NCBI RefSeq assembly: GCF_023091745.1
Contig: NC_068911.1
Span: forward strand, 161,496,004-161,560,003
Direction: 5' to 3'
Length of the DNA: 64,000 bases
DNA from: Budorcas taxicolor
Taxonomy: Eukaryota > Chordata > Mammalia > Artiodactyla > Bovidae
Shown here: positions 54,944 through 64,000 of the stretch, piece after piece
Position numbering within the stretch: the stretch's first letter is position 1
Layout of the letters: every line of letters starts with the position of its first letter
Program-made: the position numbers and the translations under genes
The notes under the pieces: generated by a model
What the model saw: only the letters and a program-made list of their open reading frames with translations
Told to the model about the DNA's origin: nothing
Database searches by the model: none

Positions 54944-55279
54944 ATGAAGTCATGGAGGGCAGGGCTATCTGCTTTAGTGAACGAGTCACTCTTCCTCTGG
55001 GAAAGAAAAAAAAAAAAAAAAAAAAGCCACAGCATTGTGTCTGTACATAACTCCCATCCCCAACCACAGATTGATTTGGAAAGCCTATTCAAAATCATTA
55101 AAATGAAGAAGAATATAGAGGAGAAATCATATAAAGCAATGCACACACAACAAAAAAAGAACTTGAAAGCATTTAATGATAAATTAGATGCACTTGTTAA
55201 CTGGGCTGAAGAATTGAGGAGGAAAGAAAGGCGTGCCTACTGCATGAAGAGCAGTGTGGATCACCTCTGTAATGATTAG
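54944..55279 (+). other. Candidate coding exon or retrocopy remnant, unrecognised
   Basis: An open frame to TAG at 55277-55279. Its first third runs through a 20-A run (55006-55025) and is unlikely to be coding. The last 69 codons (from 55070) encode a charged, probably helical peptide with many K and E (KKNIEEKSYK, NWAEELRRKERRAY). They start right after a pyrimidine-leaning CTCCCATCCCCAACCACAG, which would serve as a splice acceptor in frame. No known repeat covers 55030-55290. I do not recognise the protein. Alternatives are a fragment of an old pseudogene or chance. Confidence 0.25.
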
Positions 55280-55359
55280 TTTCCTAGACTTAAAGTAGGG
55301 ATGACACTGATACCTCTTCCGCTATCACTCACCCACTGCTGAATACGGCAACCACCCCC

Positions 55360-55600
55360 TGTCTCAGGCTTATTATACATTTATTCCCCCTATATTTTCT
55401 TCAATTAATGCCCAGATCTCTCCATTTCCTGAATTCCAAATTTGTTTTTTCCATAAGATTATACATCTATTTTAGTTGCCTGTTTTCTCCACTAGAACAT
55501 GAGGACCAATGGGACATGGACTTAATATACTCACCATTGGAGCATCACATGTTGTGTGCATGAATGAATGAAAGGCTAATGGGTGAATGAATGAATGAGA
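55360..55600 (+). mobile_element. L2 3' end with GAAT repeats
   Basis: TTTTCTCCACTAGAACATGA and the terminal TGAATGAATGAAAGG ... TGAATGAATGAATGAG fit the L2 3' end, with the typical short tandem units expanded. Confidence 0.6.
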
Positions 55601-55837
55601 AGAAAGTCGTAGAAGAGGAGAGAGTAACTGCTCGGAAGCCTGAATAAATCAAATCACACAGGCTGTGTAGACCAAGTCATGGAATTTATCTTTCATCCCC
55701 CAAAACAGAGGGATGCAATTTCCAAGGGTTGTTTGAAGATTAAGTGACAGAGGGAAAGCAATTTAACATGGAATCAAAAACATCTTTACTCAATTCATAC
55801 CAATTACTTATATATTATTAAGGAATGGCCTAATTAA

Positions 55838-56076
55838 TACTTTGGCCACCTGATGTGAAGAGCTGACTCATTTGAAATCACTCTGATGCTGGGAAAGATT
55901 GAGGGCAGGAGGAGAAGGGGACAACAGAGGATGAGATAGTTGGATGGCATCCCCAACTCAATGGACATGGGTTTGGGTGGACTCCGGGAGTTGGTGATGG
56001 ACAGGGAGGCCTGGCGTACTGCGGTTCATGGGGTCACAAAGAGTCGGACACCACTGAGTGACTGAACTGAACTGAA
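55838..56076 (+). mobile_element. BovB 3' end fragment
   Basis: ACTTTGGCCACCTGATGTGA to GAGTGACTGAACTGAACTGA. Last ~240 bases of BovB with the AACTG tail. AATTAA occurs on both sides but is too short to call. Confidence 0.92.
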
Positions 56077-56404
56077 CAATTAACCTGTGGCACAACAGAA
56101 TCTCCATTCAAGTGTTTGTGGGAGTTGTTTTCCCTCCCAGAATTTGACAGTTTTCATAAGAAAACAGAGTATGGAATCTTCAGGTCAGTTGCCATACATA
56201 ATGATTACCCAGACTCAGTCTTCTGGACAAGCTCACTGGAAAAACAGTTTTATAAAATCTGCCATCCAGGGTGCATAAACTCTCATATGTCGTGGTCAGT
56301 TAGAAGAAGGGTTCTACAAACATGAAGAGACTGTCACCTTATTCTCTTTCTTGATAAAACAGAGTCTGGCAGCTTGAATACGTGAATCAGGAACCATTCC
56401 TGGC
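56077..56404. other. No gene seen
   Basis: Two overlapping frames (56087-56278 and 56116-56325) cover the same bases in different frames. No domain. Confidence 0.4.
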
Positions 56405-56610
56405 TCATTTACTAAGTGTCTGCCACCATGTTAAGCATTTATATAGAGTATTTGATTAATAAACATAAACCTTACAAAGACCCTATAAGATAAGCAGTGT
56501 TTTTATCTGCACATTAGAGATGAGAAAACCAAGGGCCAGGGAGTCTCAATGAAATAATTTGCCCACGGTGCCACAGCTGGCCATGGCACAATGCAGCAGA
56601 GGCTTTTAAG
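56405..56610 (+). mobile_element. MIR SINE
   Basis: TTACTAAGTGTCTGCCACCA, CTTACAAAGACCCTATAAGA, AGATGAGAAAACCAAGGGCC and GGTGCCACAGCTGGCCATGG are clear MIR marks. Confidence 0.72.
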
Positions 56611-56654
56611 GTGGGCTGTGTGCTTTTGTGCCAGCACTCATGAGCCCTCTATTA

Positions 56655-56780
56655 TTTTGTCTCTAAGCTCAAGAAAGTGAGGATCAGAGAAGTTAAGGAA
56701 GCTGTTGAAATCACACAGCTGTCAAGAGATGGAGCCTAAAATTAAGCCCAATATGCTATACCCAAGCCCATGTGGCCAAA
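56655..56780 (+). mobile_element. Second MIR SINE, tandem
   Basis: GTGAGGATCAGAGAAGTTAA and ATCACACAGCTGTCAAGAGA repeat the MIR core just after the previous copy, in the same orientation. Confidence 0.62.
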
Positions 56781-56996
56781 TCATCTCCTGACTAGCCCTG
56801 TGTGTTCTTCATTAATATTTCAAGATTTGGATGCATTCATTGGCAATCCTTCCCACTTCAGTGCAAATCAAGATGTGTCGCCTTTCAGAGCTGTACAACG
56901 TGCAAATCTGTCTACAGATGGACTGTGGGATCAGAGACTTATGAGTAAACTTTTGACTTGCATAATCTAGCAGGATTTCAAGTTCTGCTTCCTCTC

Positions 56997-57236
56997 ACAT
57001 GATATAAGGGCTTCCCAGGTGGTCCAGTGGTAAAAATCCACCTGCCAATGCAGGAGACACAGGAGACGCTGGTTAAATCCCTGAGTCAGAAAGATCACCT
57101 GGAGGAAGAGATGGCAACCCACTCCAATGTTCTTGCCTGGAAAGTCCCATGGACAGAGGAGCCTGGTGGGCTACATACAGTCCATAGAAACACAAAGAGT
57201 TGGACAGAACTGAGCACACATGTACATGATATAAGG
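56997..57236 (+). mobile_element. Bov-tA SINE with 13-base target-site duplication
   Basis: Perfect ACATGATATAAGG at 56997-57009 and 57224-57236 flank the SINE (57010-57223), from GCTTCCCAGGTGGTCCAGTG to AACTGAGCACACATGT. The 93-codon frame 57027-57308 is SINE. Confidence 0.95.
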
Positions 57237-57485
57237 CTTGGACATACATGCACAGTGCAGCTTATAAAACACTCATTAGTGCTTCATAAGGTGGCATTTC
57301 TGCCTTGAATATGATAATTGCAGTTAATCCTTAGCACTGTCTTACACAGCACCAATAGAGCGTGGAAAAAGAAAGGAAAATACCACTATTGAGTGACAGA
57401 AACTATTAACTCGAGTAGGTCTTTTACTCCTGGAATGAGAAAACTTGAACCTTTGAGACACTTATTTAAATGAGCTACGTGATAA

Positions 57486-57782
57486 CAGCATTTTGAACAT
57501 TACCTTGCTAGCATGTGAAATGAGCACAACTGTGCAGTCATCTGAGCATTCTTTGGCACTGCCCTTCTTTGGGGTTGGAATGAAAACTGACGTTTTCCAG
57601 TCCTGTGGCCACTGCTGAGTTTTTCAAATTTGCTGGCATACTGAGTGCAGCACTTTAACAGCATCATCTTTTAGGAGCTAGATAGCTCAGCTGGAATTCC
57701 ATCACCTCCATGAGTCTGACATGAGTCATCAAAGAGTCGGACATGACTGAGCAACTGAACAACAGCAACAACAACACAACAG
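57486..57782. mobile_element. BovB with inverted 5' part
   Basis: 57486-57710 is reverse-strand BovB from the middle of ORF2 (TAGCATGTGAAATGAGCACA ... CTGGAATTCCATCACCTCCA). 57728-57782 is the forward 3' tip (AAAGAGTCGGACATGACTGA, then an AACAGCAACAACAAC tail). A 17-base filler lies between. This is a 5'-inverted insertion joined to the 3' end. Confidence 0.82.
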
Positions 57783-58063
57783 GATTTAGGGATCTAGGCT
57801 GAGACGTTTCCTTGGAACTTATCTACCAAAAAAGAGAAAAATCGCAAGGATCTAGTTTCTTCGAGAAAGTTCTTAATGCAAGAGTTGGCTCGAAAACATG
57901 ATAATTGTGGTTCTGTCATTTCAAGCCAACAGAAATGGCTTATAATCTTAGTATCAGCTTCTCAAATACATGTGTTTTCAGCTTGCTTCATCAGCCCCAT
58001 CTGGTCCTTGTTGGGTAAGGTATATCCAATCCCTACTGTGAAGCATCCTAGAATTACCCCCAC
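57783..58063. other. No gene seen
   Basis: No recognised element. Confidence 0.4.
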
Positions 58064-58100
58064 CAAAAAAAAAAAAAAAAAATTAATATATATATATAAA
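58064..58100 (+). repeat. A-run followed by (TA)n
   Basis: About nineteen A then TTAATATATATATATA. Simple sequence. Confidence 0.85.
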
Positions 58101-59309
58101 GCCAAGAGGAAAGGATTCTGGTCATTTTTAAAATGACACATTACCTCTCCTTTTGATATAACTTTCTAGGCTCCCATCAAAGATTATTTCCCAGTCATAG
58201 GCTAACAATGAAGAACTGGTCCTCTCATTGCAAACAACTGCCATTACCTCATCCTTGTCCTAAATAGAATGTTGTCTCTTCCTTTGATTAGAATAGTGTC
58301 AAGTATCCTAGTCCAGCAGATAACACAGTCTTTTCACTCTATCAACTGAGGTAATTCTCCGCTAAAGAGAGTTTGACTTAGATTCACAAAACTTTGATAT
58401 ATGTAGCCACCATTGAACCACACAGCCAAGATGTCACTTGTATTTTGAGCTACAGAGACCCTCTATCAACTTCTCAATGTCTCAGCTTTCCCCATTACAC
58501 CCTGAATACTGTGGGAGGTTCGTGGTAGCAGAAATGAAGAGAATATGGAGGCATTCTCCATGCATTCTCTCAAACATAAGGACATGTTTTACTTTCTTGC
58601 AAAAAAGATCTTTCCACACTCTTAAAAAGAGGAACGTGAACAAAGGAGCTGAGCTCTAATTTTTCTTTTTGGAAAAATCTGGAATTCTGGACTGTTTTTC
58701 AAAAATGGGTATTCCATCAACCTTAATAAGTGTTGGAAATGATTCTATTGGAACTACTTGGTAATTCAATACAGAGTTTCTTTCCAGACCACCAGTTCAG
58801 AATTGGCTCCAATGAGAAAGAATTCTGAGTTATTATCAGATGGCGTCTGCCTGCCAGGATGAGCAAGATTAGGAGAATGGATCAGTCTCCACATAAGGGT
58901 GAATGTGATTCAGCTCCATGTGAATCAAATGTCATTAGTATCAATCCTTCATCACCCATCCCCTCCCCTTCACCTCCCACTGCCTTCAGCAGCACCAAAG
59001 CCAAGAAATGGGTTGATATAAAGACTAAATCACTATTTTTGTTTCATGTGTGGTCCTATCTTTCAGAGATGTCTTCAAGGCCAAGAGAACTAATGTTAAC
59101 AGTTATCATTGATATGTAAGTCCCAAGAATTTACTTCTGCCAAGCCAGTATATTGGTACATGGAAAGGTCAGATGTTTATGTCTCTGGATCTTTAGAGAG
59201 TTCAAGAACTGAAAATTTTATGATGCCACGCACACACATAGTGATCAAAATGAAAACAGACTAAACTATGAAAGTAAAGGAAGTTCAATAAAACAAAACT
59301 GAAACATTT
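58101..59309. other. No gene seen, 1.2 kb
   Basis: No known repeat. Frames 58438-58659 (73 codons) and 58859-59119 (86 codons) show no motif and no splice context that stands out. Confidence 0.4.
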
Positions 59310-59580
59310 TGTGGCAGTTCAGTCACTAAGTCATGTCTAATTCTTTGTGGCCCTGTAGACTGCAGCATGCCAGGCTTCCCTGTCCTTCACCTTCCCCCGG
59401 AATTTGCTCAAACTCATGTCTATTGAGTCAGTGATGCCATCCAACCATCTCATGGCCCCCTTCTCCTTCTGTCGCCCCCTTCTCCTTCTGCCATCAATCT
59501 TTCTTAGTATCAGGGTCTTTTATAACAAGTTGGCTCTCCACATCAAGGAGCCAAAGTATTGGGGCTTCAGCATCAGTCAA
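59310..59580 (-). mobile_element. BovB-derived SINE, older type
   Basis: GGCAGTTCAGTCACTAAGTC to GGGGCTTCAGCATCAGTC. TGGCCCCCTTCTCCTTCTG is followed by a near-copy (TCGCCCCCTTCTCCTTCTG), a small internal duplication at about 59452-59490. Confidence 0.88.
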
Positions 59581-59709
59581 AAATATTTATTTCCAAATAT
59601 TTTTCTCATTTATGGGGGATTCCTGCTTTGCTGCTGCCTCAAACATGTGCATAGACTGCCTGATGGATATTACAAAAGGTGTGAGACAGCATACTGGGAA
59701 AGTTCAGAA

Positions 59710-59850
59710 TACGCAGTCCAGAGAGCTGTGTTCAAGGTTTGACTCTATAGGTCTAGAAACAGGGGCCTTGGGCAAGTGAATGAACTTCATGACACCTCTG
59801 TTTTCCAATACCTAAACTATTGATAATATATTTGTCTTAGGATGGTGGGA
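59710..59850 (-). mobile_element. MIR fragment
   Basis: GGGGCCTTGGGCAAGTGAAT and CACCTCTGTTTTCCAATACC match reverse-strand MIR. Confidence 0.6.
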
Positions 59851-59908
59851 GTATGACATTACTTGCCATGGGGCACATTATTTGTATATAGTATGAAGAA
59901 ATGAAGAA

Positions 59909-60105
59909 GTGAGGTCACTCAGTTGTGTCTGACTCTTTGTGACCCCATGGACTGTAGCCTACCAGGCTCCTCATTCTATAGAATTTTCCAGGCAAGAGTA
60001 CTGGAGTGGGTTGCCATTTCCTTCTCCAGGGGATTTTCCCAACCCAGGGATCGAACCCGGGTCTCCCGCACTACAAGCAGATGCTTTACCATCTGAGCCA
60101 TAGTG
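59909..60105 (-). mobile_element. Bov-tA SINE
   Basis: GAAGTGAGGTCACTCAGTTG to CTTTACCATCTGAGCCATAG. The B-box-like GGGATCGAACCCGGGTCTCC is close to consensus. Confidence 0.93.
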
Positions 60106-60369
60106 CCATACAAATGTTATGTCAATATTTTAGTTAGAATTTAGGTCCTTCGCTGTCTTATTTTGTAATAATTTAAAAAAAGATTCTGTTATTTTCCTGT
60201 TCATTTAAGTATAAAATTGCAAACTATGTTCAGCCATTTTGTCAATAAACTTTTTCTAGATTCATTTTAGTATAACTCACTAATAAAATATCATTATTGA
60301 ATATTATAAATATTATTAATGAAAGTTAATTTAATGTACACTCTAATACTTAGTTGACTGTGTGCTACA
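60106..60369. other. No gene seen
   Basis: AT-rich. Confidence 0.4.
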
Positions 60370-60540
60370 GAGTATTCTCAGTTTGTTACTTATGATAGTT
60401 CATGTGATTCTCATAAAACCCTACAAAGGTAAATATTATAGCTATTTTTTTAATATAAGAAAATCAAAGTTCAAGGTTGAACCTAAGATTATGTAACTAG
60501 TAAATGGCAGACCTTGGATTTCAAATCAAGCTACTTGTTT
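60370..60540 (+). mobile_element. MIR SINE
   Basis: GATTCTCATAAAACCCTACA, AGGTAAATATTATAGCTATT and TAACTAGTAAATGGCAGACC with TTGGATTTCAAATC follow the MIR order. Confidence 0.65.
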
Positions 60541-60737
60541 CAGAATATACATTAATTGCTCAATTGTACTGTCTTTCCATAAAGTGTGAATTTTTTTCTT
60601 TAAAATCAAGTTGGGGAGACAATGCTATTTCATGTTTTCATTTTAATGTTTTCATCCATTTGTTCAGTTTTGCACTATGCGAACACTGAAGATACACAGT
60701 CGCATTATCTTTAGTGAAAGAGGCAGACTACAAATAT

Positions 60738-60779
60738 TAAAAAAACAAACAAACAAAAAAAGCAGCAGCAGCAGCAAGA
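60738..60779 (+). repeat. (AAAC)n and (AGC)n microsatellite
   Basis: AAAACAAACAAACAAAAAAA followed by GCAGCAGCAGCAGCAAG. The AGC part resembles a Bov-A2 tail but no SINE body is attached. Confidence 0.85.
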
Positions 60780-60994
60780 AAACAAGAGATGTAACCAGGA
60801 AAATGAATTCAAATTAAAAGAGTGATTTTTTAGTAAGGAAGATGTCCTTAAGATAATGACATTTGATCCAAGGTTAGAATGTCAAGGACAAGTCTACTAT
60901 GTGAAGATATGAGTATTCCAGGAAGAGAGAACTGCAAGACCAAAGCCCTTGAGTTGAGAATGAGCTTGAAAAATAATCTCCAATGTAAGTAGAA

Positions 60995-61345
60995 GTGATT
61001 CAGGGCTGAATGCTTGTATCCCCCCACATTTCCTGTGTTGAGAACCTAATCCCAAGTCTGATCATCCTTTGAGGTAGGGACTTTGGGAGGTAAGCAGGTG
61101 ATGAATGAGACTGTACTCTTGTAGAACAGTCCCTGAGAACCCTGTGTCATCCACCACGTGAGGTTATAGTGAAAAGACATGGTCAGTGTTGAAGCTGGGC
61201 CTCACCAGGCAATGAATCTGCCAGTAACTTGATCTTAGATTTCTCAGCTTCCAGAACTATGAGAAATAAGTTTCCATAGTTTACAAGTCACCTAGTTTAT
61301 GACAGTTTGTTATAGCAGCCTGAATGGACTAAGACAGTAGGGAAA
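60995..61345 (+). mobile_element. MLT1/MST-like LTR (MaLR)
   Basis: GAACCTAATCCCAAGTCTGA, GACTTTGGGAGGTAAGCAGG, CTCACCAGGCAATGAATCTG, ACTTGATCTTAGATTTCTCA, CTTCCAGAACTATGAGAAAT and GTTATAGCAGCCTGAATGGA follow the MaLR LTR order to its 3' end. Confidence 0.8.
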
Positions 61346-61721
61346 GGAGGAAAGTAAAGGGGAATAAGGAGTAAGAATATAGGCAGTATGCCTGGAGAGT
61401 AAGAGTAAGGATAAGAAGAGGTTGTAAAGGCAGATAGATACAGACAAGGCAGAGCCTTTAAGGTCATGACTAGTCCTAAAGAACAATGGATGGCCAAAAT
61501 AGTGTTCACAGTATTTAAATAATATAATCAGATATTTCTGATGTGTTTTGAAAACTTACTCTGACTGCCCAGAAGATACACACATGGGAATCATAAAAAT
61601 GAGAGAAGGGAGAGTAGTCTGGAGATTATTTCAAATAGCAAGAGATGGTTTCCTGGTTTCCTAGACTAGAGTGGGTGGTGATGGACATAGTAAAACATAA
61701 ATGGCTTTAAAATATATTTTG

Positions 61722-61920
61722 GGTTTCCCTGGTGGCTCAACTGGTAAAGAATCTGCCTGCAGTGCAGGAGACCTAGATTTGATCCCTGAGTTGGGAAGAC
61801 CCCCTGGAGAAGGGCAAGGCTACCCACTCCAGTATTCTGGCCTGGAGAATTCCATGGACTGTATAGTCCATGGGGTTGTAAAGAGTCAGACACTATTGAA
61901 CAACTTTCACTTTCACTTTC
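61722..61920 (+). mobile_element. Bov-tA SINE inside L2
   Basis: GGGTTTCCCTGGTGGCTCAA to GAACAACTTTCACTTTCACT. Close to consensus. The 110- and 88-codon frames here are SINE and its antisense. Confidence 0.93.
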
Positions 61921-62209
61921 TTTTTGAGGCAAAATTGATAAGACTTGGCATAAGTGAGAAGAAGGTATTAAAGATGACTTCCGAGTTTCTAGTTTTTATT
62001 ATGGAATTCTCTGAGTATACCAAATTGGATTGAAAAATTTTGAGTTTCACTGTGGACCTTTGAGGCCAAGAAATGTATATTACTGAAGGATAAAACTAGA
62101 ACATCTAAAGAGGTTGATAAATACTTGTTGAATGATTACAGTAATTTTCTCTCCAATTTTTCTGACCATGGATTGTCATTATCTCATACATGCACATGCA
62201 AAATTTTGA

Positions 62210-62608
62210 CACTGGAAATGTGGATGGAATGTCTGTGTTCCCCTCAACCTGACAATTCATGTTTTAGAGATTTAAGCCCCCATGTGATGGTATTTGGGTT
62301 GGGGCTTTTAGGAGATAACAAAGGTTAGAGGAGGTCATGAGGGTAGAGCCTTCATGACAGGATTGGTGCTTATATAAATATAAAAGATACAAGAGAGCTT
62401 GTTCTCCCTCTTTCTGTCCGCACATAAAGAGGAGATCATGTGAGCACAGAAACACGATGAAGCTAAGGGAAGAGGCCTCAAAATGAAACCTAGCTCTCTG
62501 GCACCTTGATCTTGGATTTTGGCCCCCAGAACAATATAATAATTTTTTGTTGCTTAAGCTACCCATCCTATGGAACTCTGTCATGGCAGCTGAAGCTGAC
62601 TAAGATAT
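62210..62608 (+). mobile_element. MLT1-like LTR (MaLR)
   Basis: GATGGTATTTGGGTTGGGGC, GAGGTCATGAGGGTAGAGCC, AGATACAAGAGAGCTTGTTC, GGCACCTTGATCTTGGATTT and GTCATGGCAGCTGAAGCTGA follow the MaLR LTR order. The minus frame 62264-62584 is an antisense shadow. Confidence 0.8.
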
Positions 62609-63004
62609 AAAGTTAACTTGTGAAGTGGAATTTAATGAATTGACAGACTCCAGAAGCCATGCCAGTTCTGATTCATCCTCAGGTGCTTTTATTGAAAATA
62701 TCTGAAACCCCATGGAAGTATCTCTACATGGCAATATTCAGAAAATTTCTTCTGCCAGTCCATTGGTCCCTAGTTCTGGAAATGTCTCAGAACAGAATTT
62801 GTTTCTGAAATAAGAGTGTGAGAAAGAACAAAAATTCACCATAAAGAATTAATATCAGTTTACCCAGATAAATCTAAAGATAGATTAGCTGTAAGATACA
62901 TTCCCATGTCAATTACCTCTGCTGACTCAGACGATTAATCAACTGCTTCTTCCTGGTCTTATTTACTAGTTACCTATTACTCAATTGAATAAGAAAATCT
63001 TTCT
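62609..63004. other. No gene seen
   Basis: No recognised element. Confidence 0.4.
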
Positions 63005-63232
63005 AATAGAAGAGCAATCAGAAAACTTTTTCTGTAAAGGACCAAAGAATAAATATTTTTGGCTTTGTAAGCTAAACAGTCTCTATCACAGCTACTCAAT
63101 CTGTTGTAAAGTAAAAGCAGCCACAGACAGTAAAGGAATGGGTGTGGCCATGTTCCAATATGACTTTACTCACTAAAACAGGCAAAGACTTAGGTCTGGC
63201 CCATGAGCTATAGTTTGCCAATCCCTATAATT
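63005..63232 (+). mobile_element. hAT-type MER DNA transposon remnant
   Basis: AACTTTTTCTGTAAAGGACC, TAAATATTTTTGGCTTTGTA, GTCTCTATCACAGCTACTCA, GTTCCAATATGACTTTACTC and the end TATAGTTTGCCAATCCC. The two ends form a short imperfect inverted repeat (AAAACTTT against AAACTATAG). The family is a common non-autonomous mammalian hAT element whose exact name I cannot give. Confidence 0.6.
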
Positions 63233-64000
63233 GAACTTTGTTTTGGTCACATATGTTTTCAGATACTTTCACAGTTACTTTATACGTATCACATGCACAA
63301 AGAACAAAAGCTGAAATCATCAGTGCCTTTGTAATCATTATAGGACACAGCATGTGTATATAAATATGAGACGGTCTGTTAATATCACTCCCAGGGTGTC
63401 ATTTGCTGTTCATCTGCTAAAAGTCCAGTCTGCCTTTGGGATACCACTCCTTTCTATTACATGGATCCTGAAGTGGTTCTCATAGTTTGCCTTCATAAGC
63501 AGTTTATTAATACATAGGCTAATTAAAGCACTCCATTCTACTAGTCAAAGGAAAAAAATTAGCTCAAAGACAAGAGGGAAAAAAAAAGATAAGAGCAAGT
63601 TACAAAACTTTGAGTATGTATGCACAGAGGGAGCGATAACATTGTTCTTCCTCTGAGATATGAGGCCATAACAATGATGTAACTTGGGACTCTTTAGAAT
63701 TATCTTCCAAAGCTACATGAATGAAATCATCAATAGTATCAGCAAATGAGATCAATGAAATCAAAGGACAGAACTATCCAGCATTGCAATGACAGAATCT
63801 GAGGCCCAGGATCATGCCTTTGGTTACAAAAACAATAAATCCCTCTTTTTAATATCTACGGGAAATTGGATTCCCAATGCTTGTAAACAAACGGATTTGG
63901 AAAATAAAATTTCACTGCAACTATGACAAAATCACAATGAAGTGGGGCAATTTCAAAGAGTACGACACACCAGTATCATAAATGTAGCAATTGTTAACTT
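63233..64000. other. No gene seen
   Basis: AT-rich, no recognised repeat to the end of the window. Confidence 0.4.

Larger units (their letters stand above)
60830..62040 (-). mobile_element. L2 LINE, reverse strand, split by an LTR and a Bov-tA
   Basis: Three pieces in L2 order: 60830-60990 (GATAATGACATTTGATCCAA, GTATTCCAGGAAGAGAGAAC), 61346-61720 (AGGCAGAGCCTTTAAGGTCA, AACTTACTCTGACTGCCCAG) and 61925-62040 (AAAGATGACTTCCGAGTTTC). The gaps are filled by younger elements. Confidence 0.65.

Noticed and set aside
56405..56780. Two similar blocks in tandem, considered as a local duplication
   Set aside because: Both are separate MIR copies in the same orientation. Their internal boundaries do not match a simple duplication.
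1..64000. Search by eye for CRISPR arrays, operons, phage genes or bacterial features
   Set aside because: No regularly spaced repeats, no compact gene runs and no ribosome-binding sites. The repeat content is clearly ruminant nuclear DNA.

Overview
The window is nuclear DNA from a ruminant, most likely a bovid (cattle, sheep or goat group). The evidence is the repeat content: many copies of the RTE-type LINE BovB, the SINEs it mobilises (Bov-tA and the dimeric Bov-A2 with its AGC tail), cetartiodactyl CHR-type tRNA-derived SINEs and ruminant L1 3' ends. Old mammal-wide layers lie underneath (L2, MIR, L1M, MaLR/MLT1-like LTRs, an ERV-L relic and a hAT/MER-type DNA element). The exact species cannot be told from the sequence alone.

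I recognise no intact protein-coding host gene, no rRNA and no functional tRNA. Nearly every longer open frame falls inside BovB reverse transcriptase, a SINE, L1 or L2. Two short open frames are not explained by repeats and are kept as weak candidates: a frame entering from the left edge (1-201) and a lysine/glutamate-rich frame behind a possible splice acceptor (54944-55279, mainly 55070-55279). The window reads as intergenic or deep intronic sequence.

Layout. 1-5.3 kb: an LTR-like unit split by two BovB 3' ends in tandem on the minus strand, then two plus-strand BovB fragments and a Bov-tA. 5.3-10 kb: L1 3' ends (one with an internal inversion) and a BovB. 10-12.5 kb: mostly plain sequence. 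12.7-16.6 kb: a 1.2-kb L2 holding a Bov-tA, then a CHR-type SINE split by a ruminant L1, then L1M and MIR. 16.6-25.6 kb: AT-rich, with degenerate L1M, small BovB-derived SINEs and L2. 25.6-28.3 kb: one L1M broken by three younger insertions, including the BovB with the longest reverse-transcriptase frame. 28.3-34 kb: a dense SINE field. 34.1-35.6 kb: an MLT1-like LTR split by BovB. 36.8-40.2 kb: a decayed ERV-L. 41.4-43.5 kb: an LTR-like piece, L2, SINE, L1M and a polypyrimidine tract. 44-47.2 kb: a long L2 with several nested insertions. 47.7-50.2 kb: L1M ORF2 on the minus strand. 51.6-52.8 kb: a Bov-tA split by BovB. 54-57.8 kb: an L1 3' end, the candidate exon, MIRs, SINEs and an inverted BovB. 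59-64 kb: SINEs, an L2 carrying an MLT1-like LTR, a second MLT1-like LTR and a hAT-like relic.

The main interest is the record of insertions. Target-site duplications and split hosts give a relative order: L2, MIR and L1M are oldest, MLT1 and ERV-L next, and CHR SINEs, L1, BovB and Bov-tA/Bov-A2 youngest. BovB reverse transcriptase is the presumed machinery for the Bov SINEs because they share its 3' end; that is family knowledge, not something shown here. I found no convincing undescribed biological system. Repeat names come from recalled family sequence, not from a database search, so boundaries are approximate (about 5-30 bases) unless a target-site duplication fixes them.
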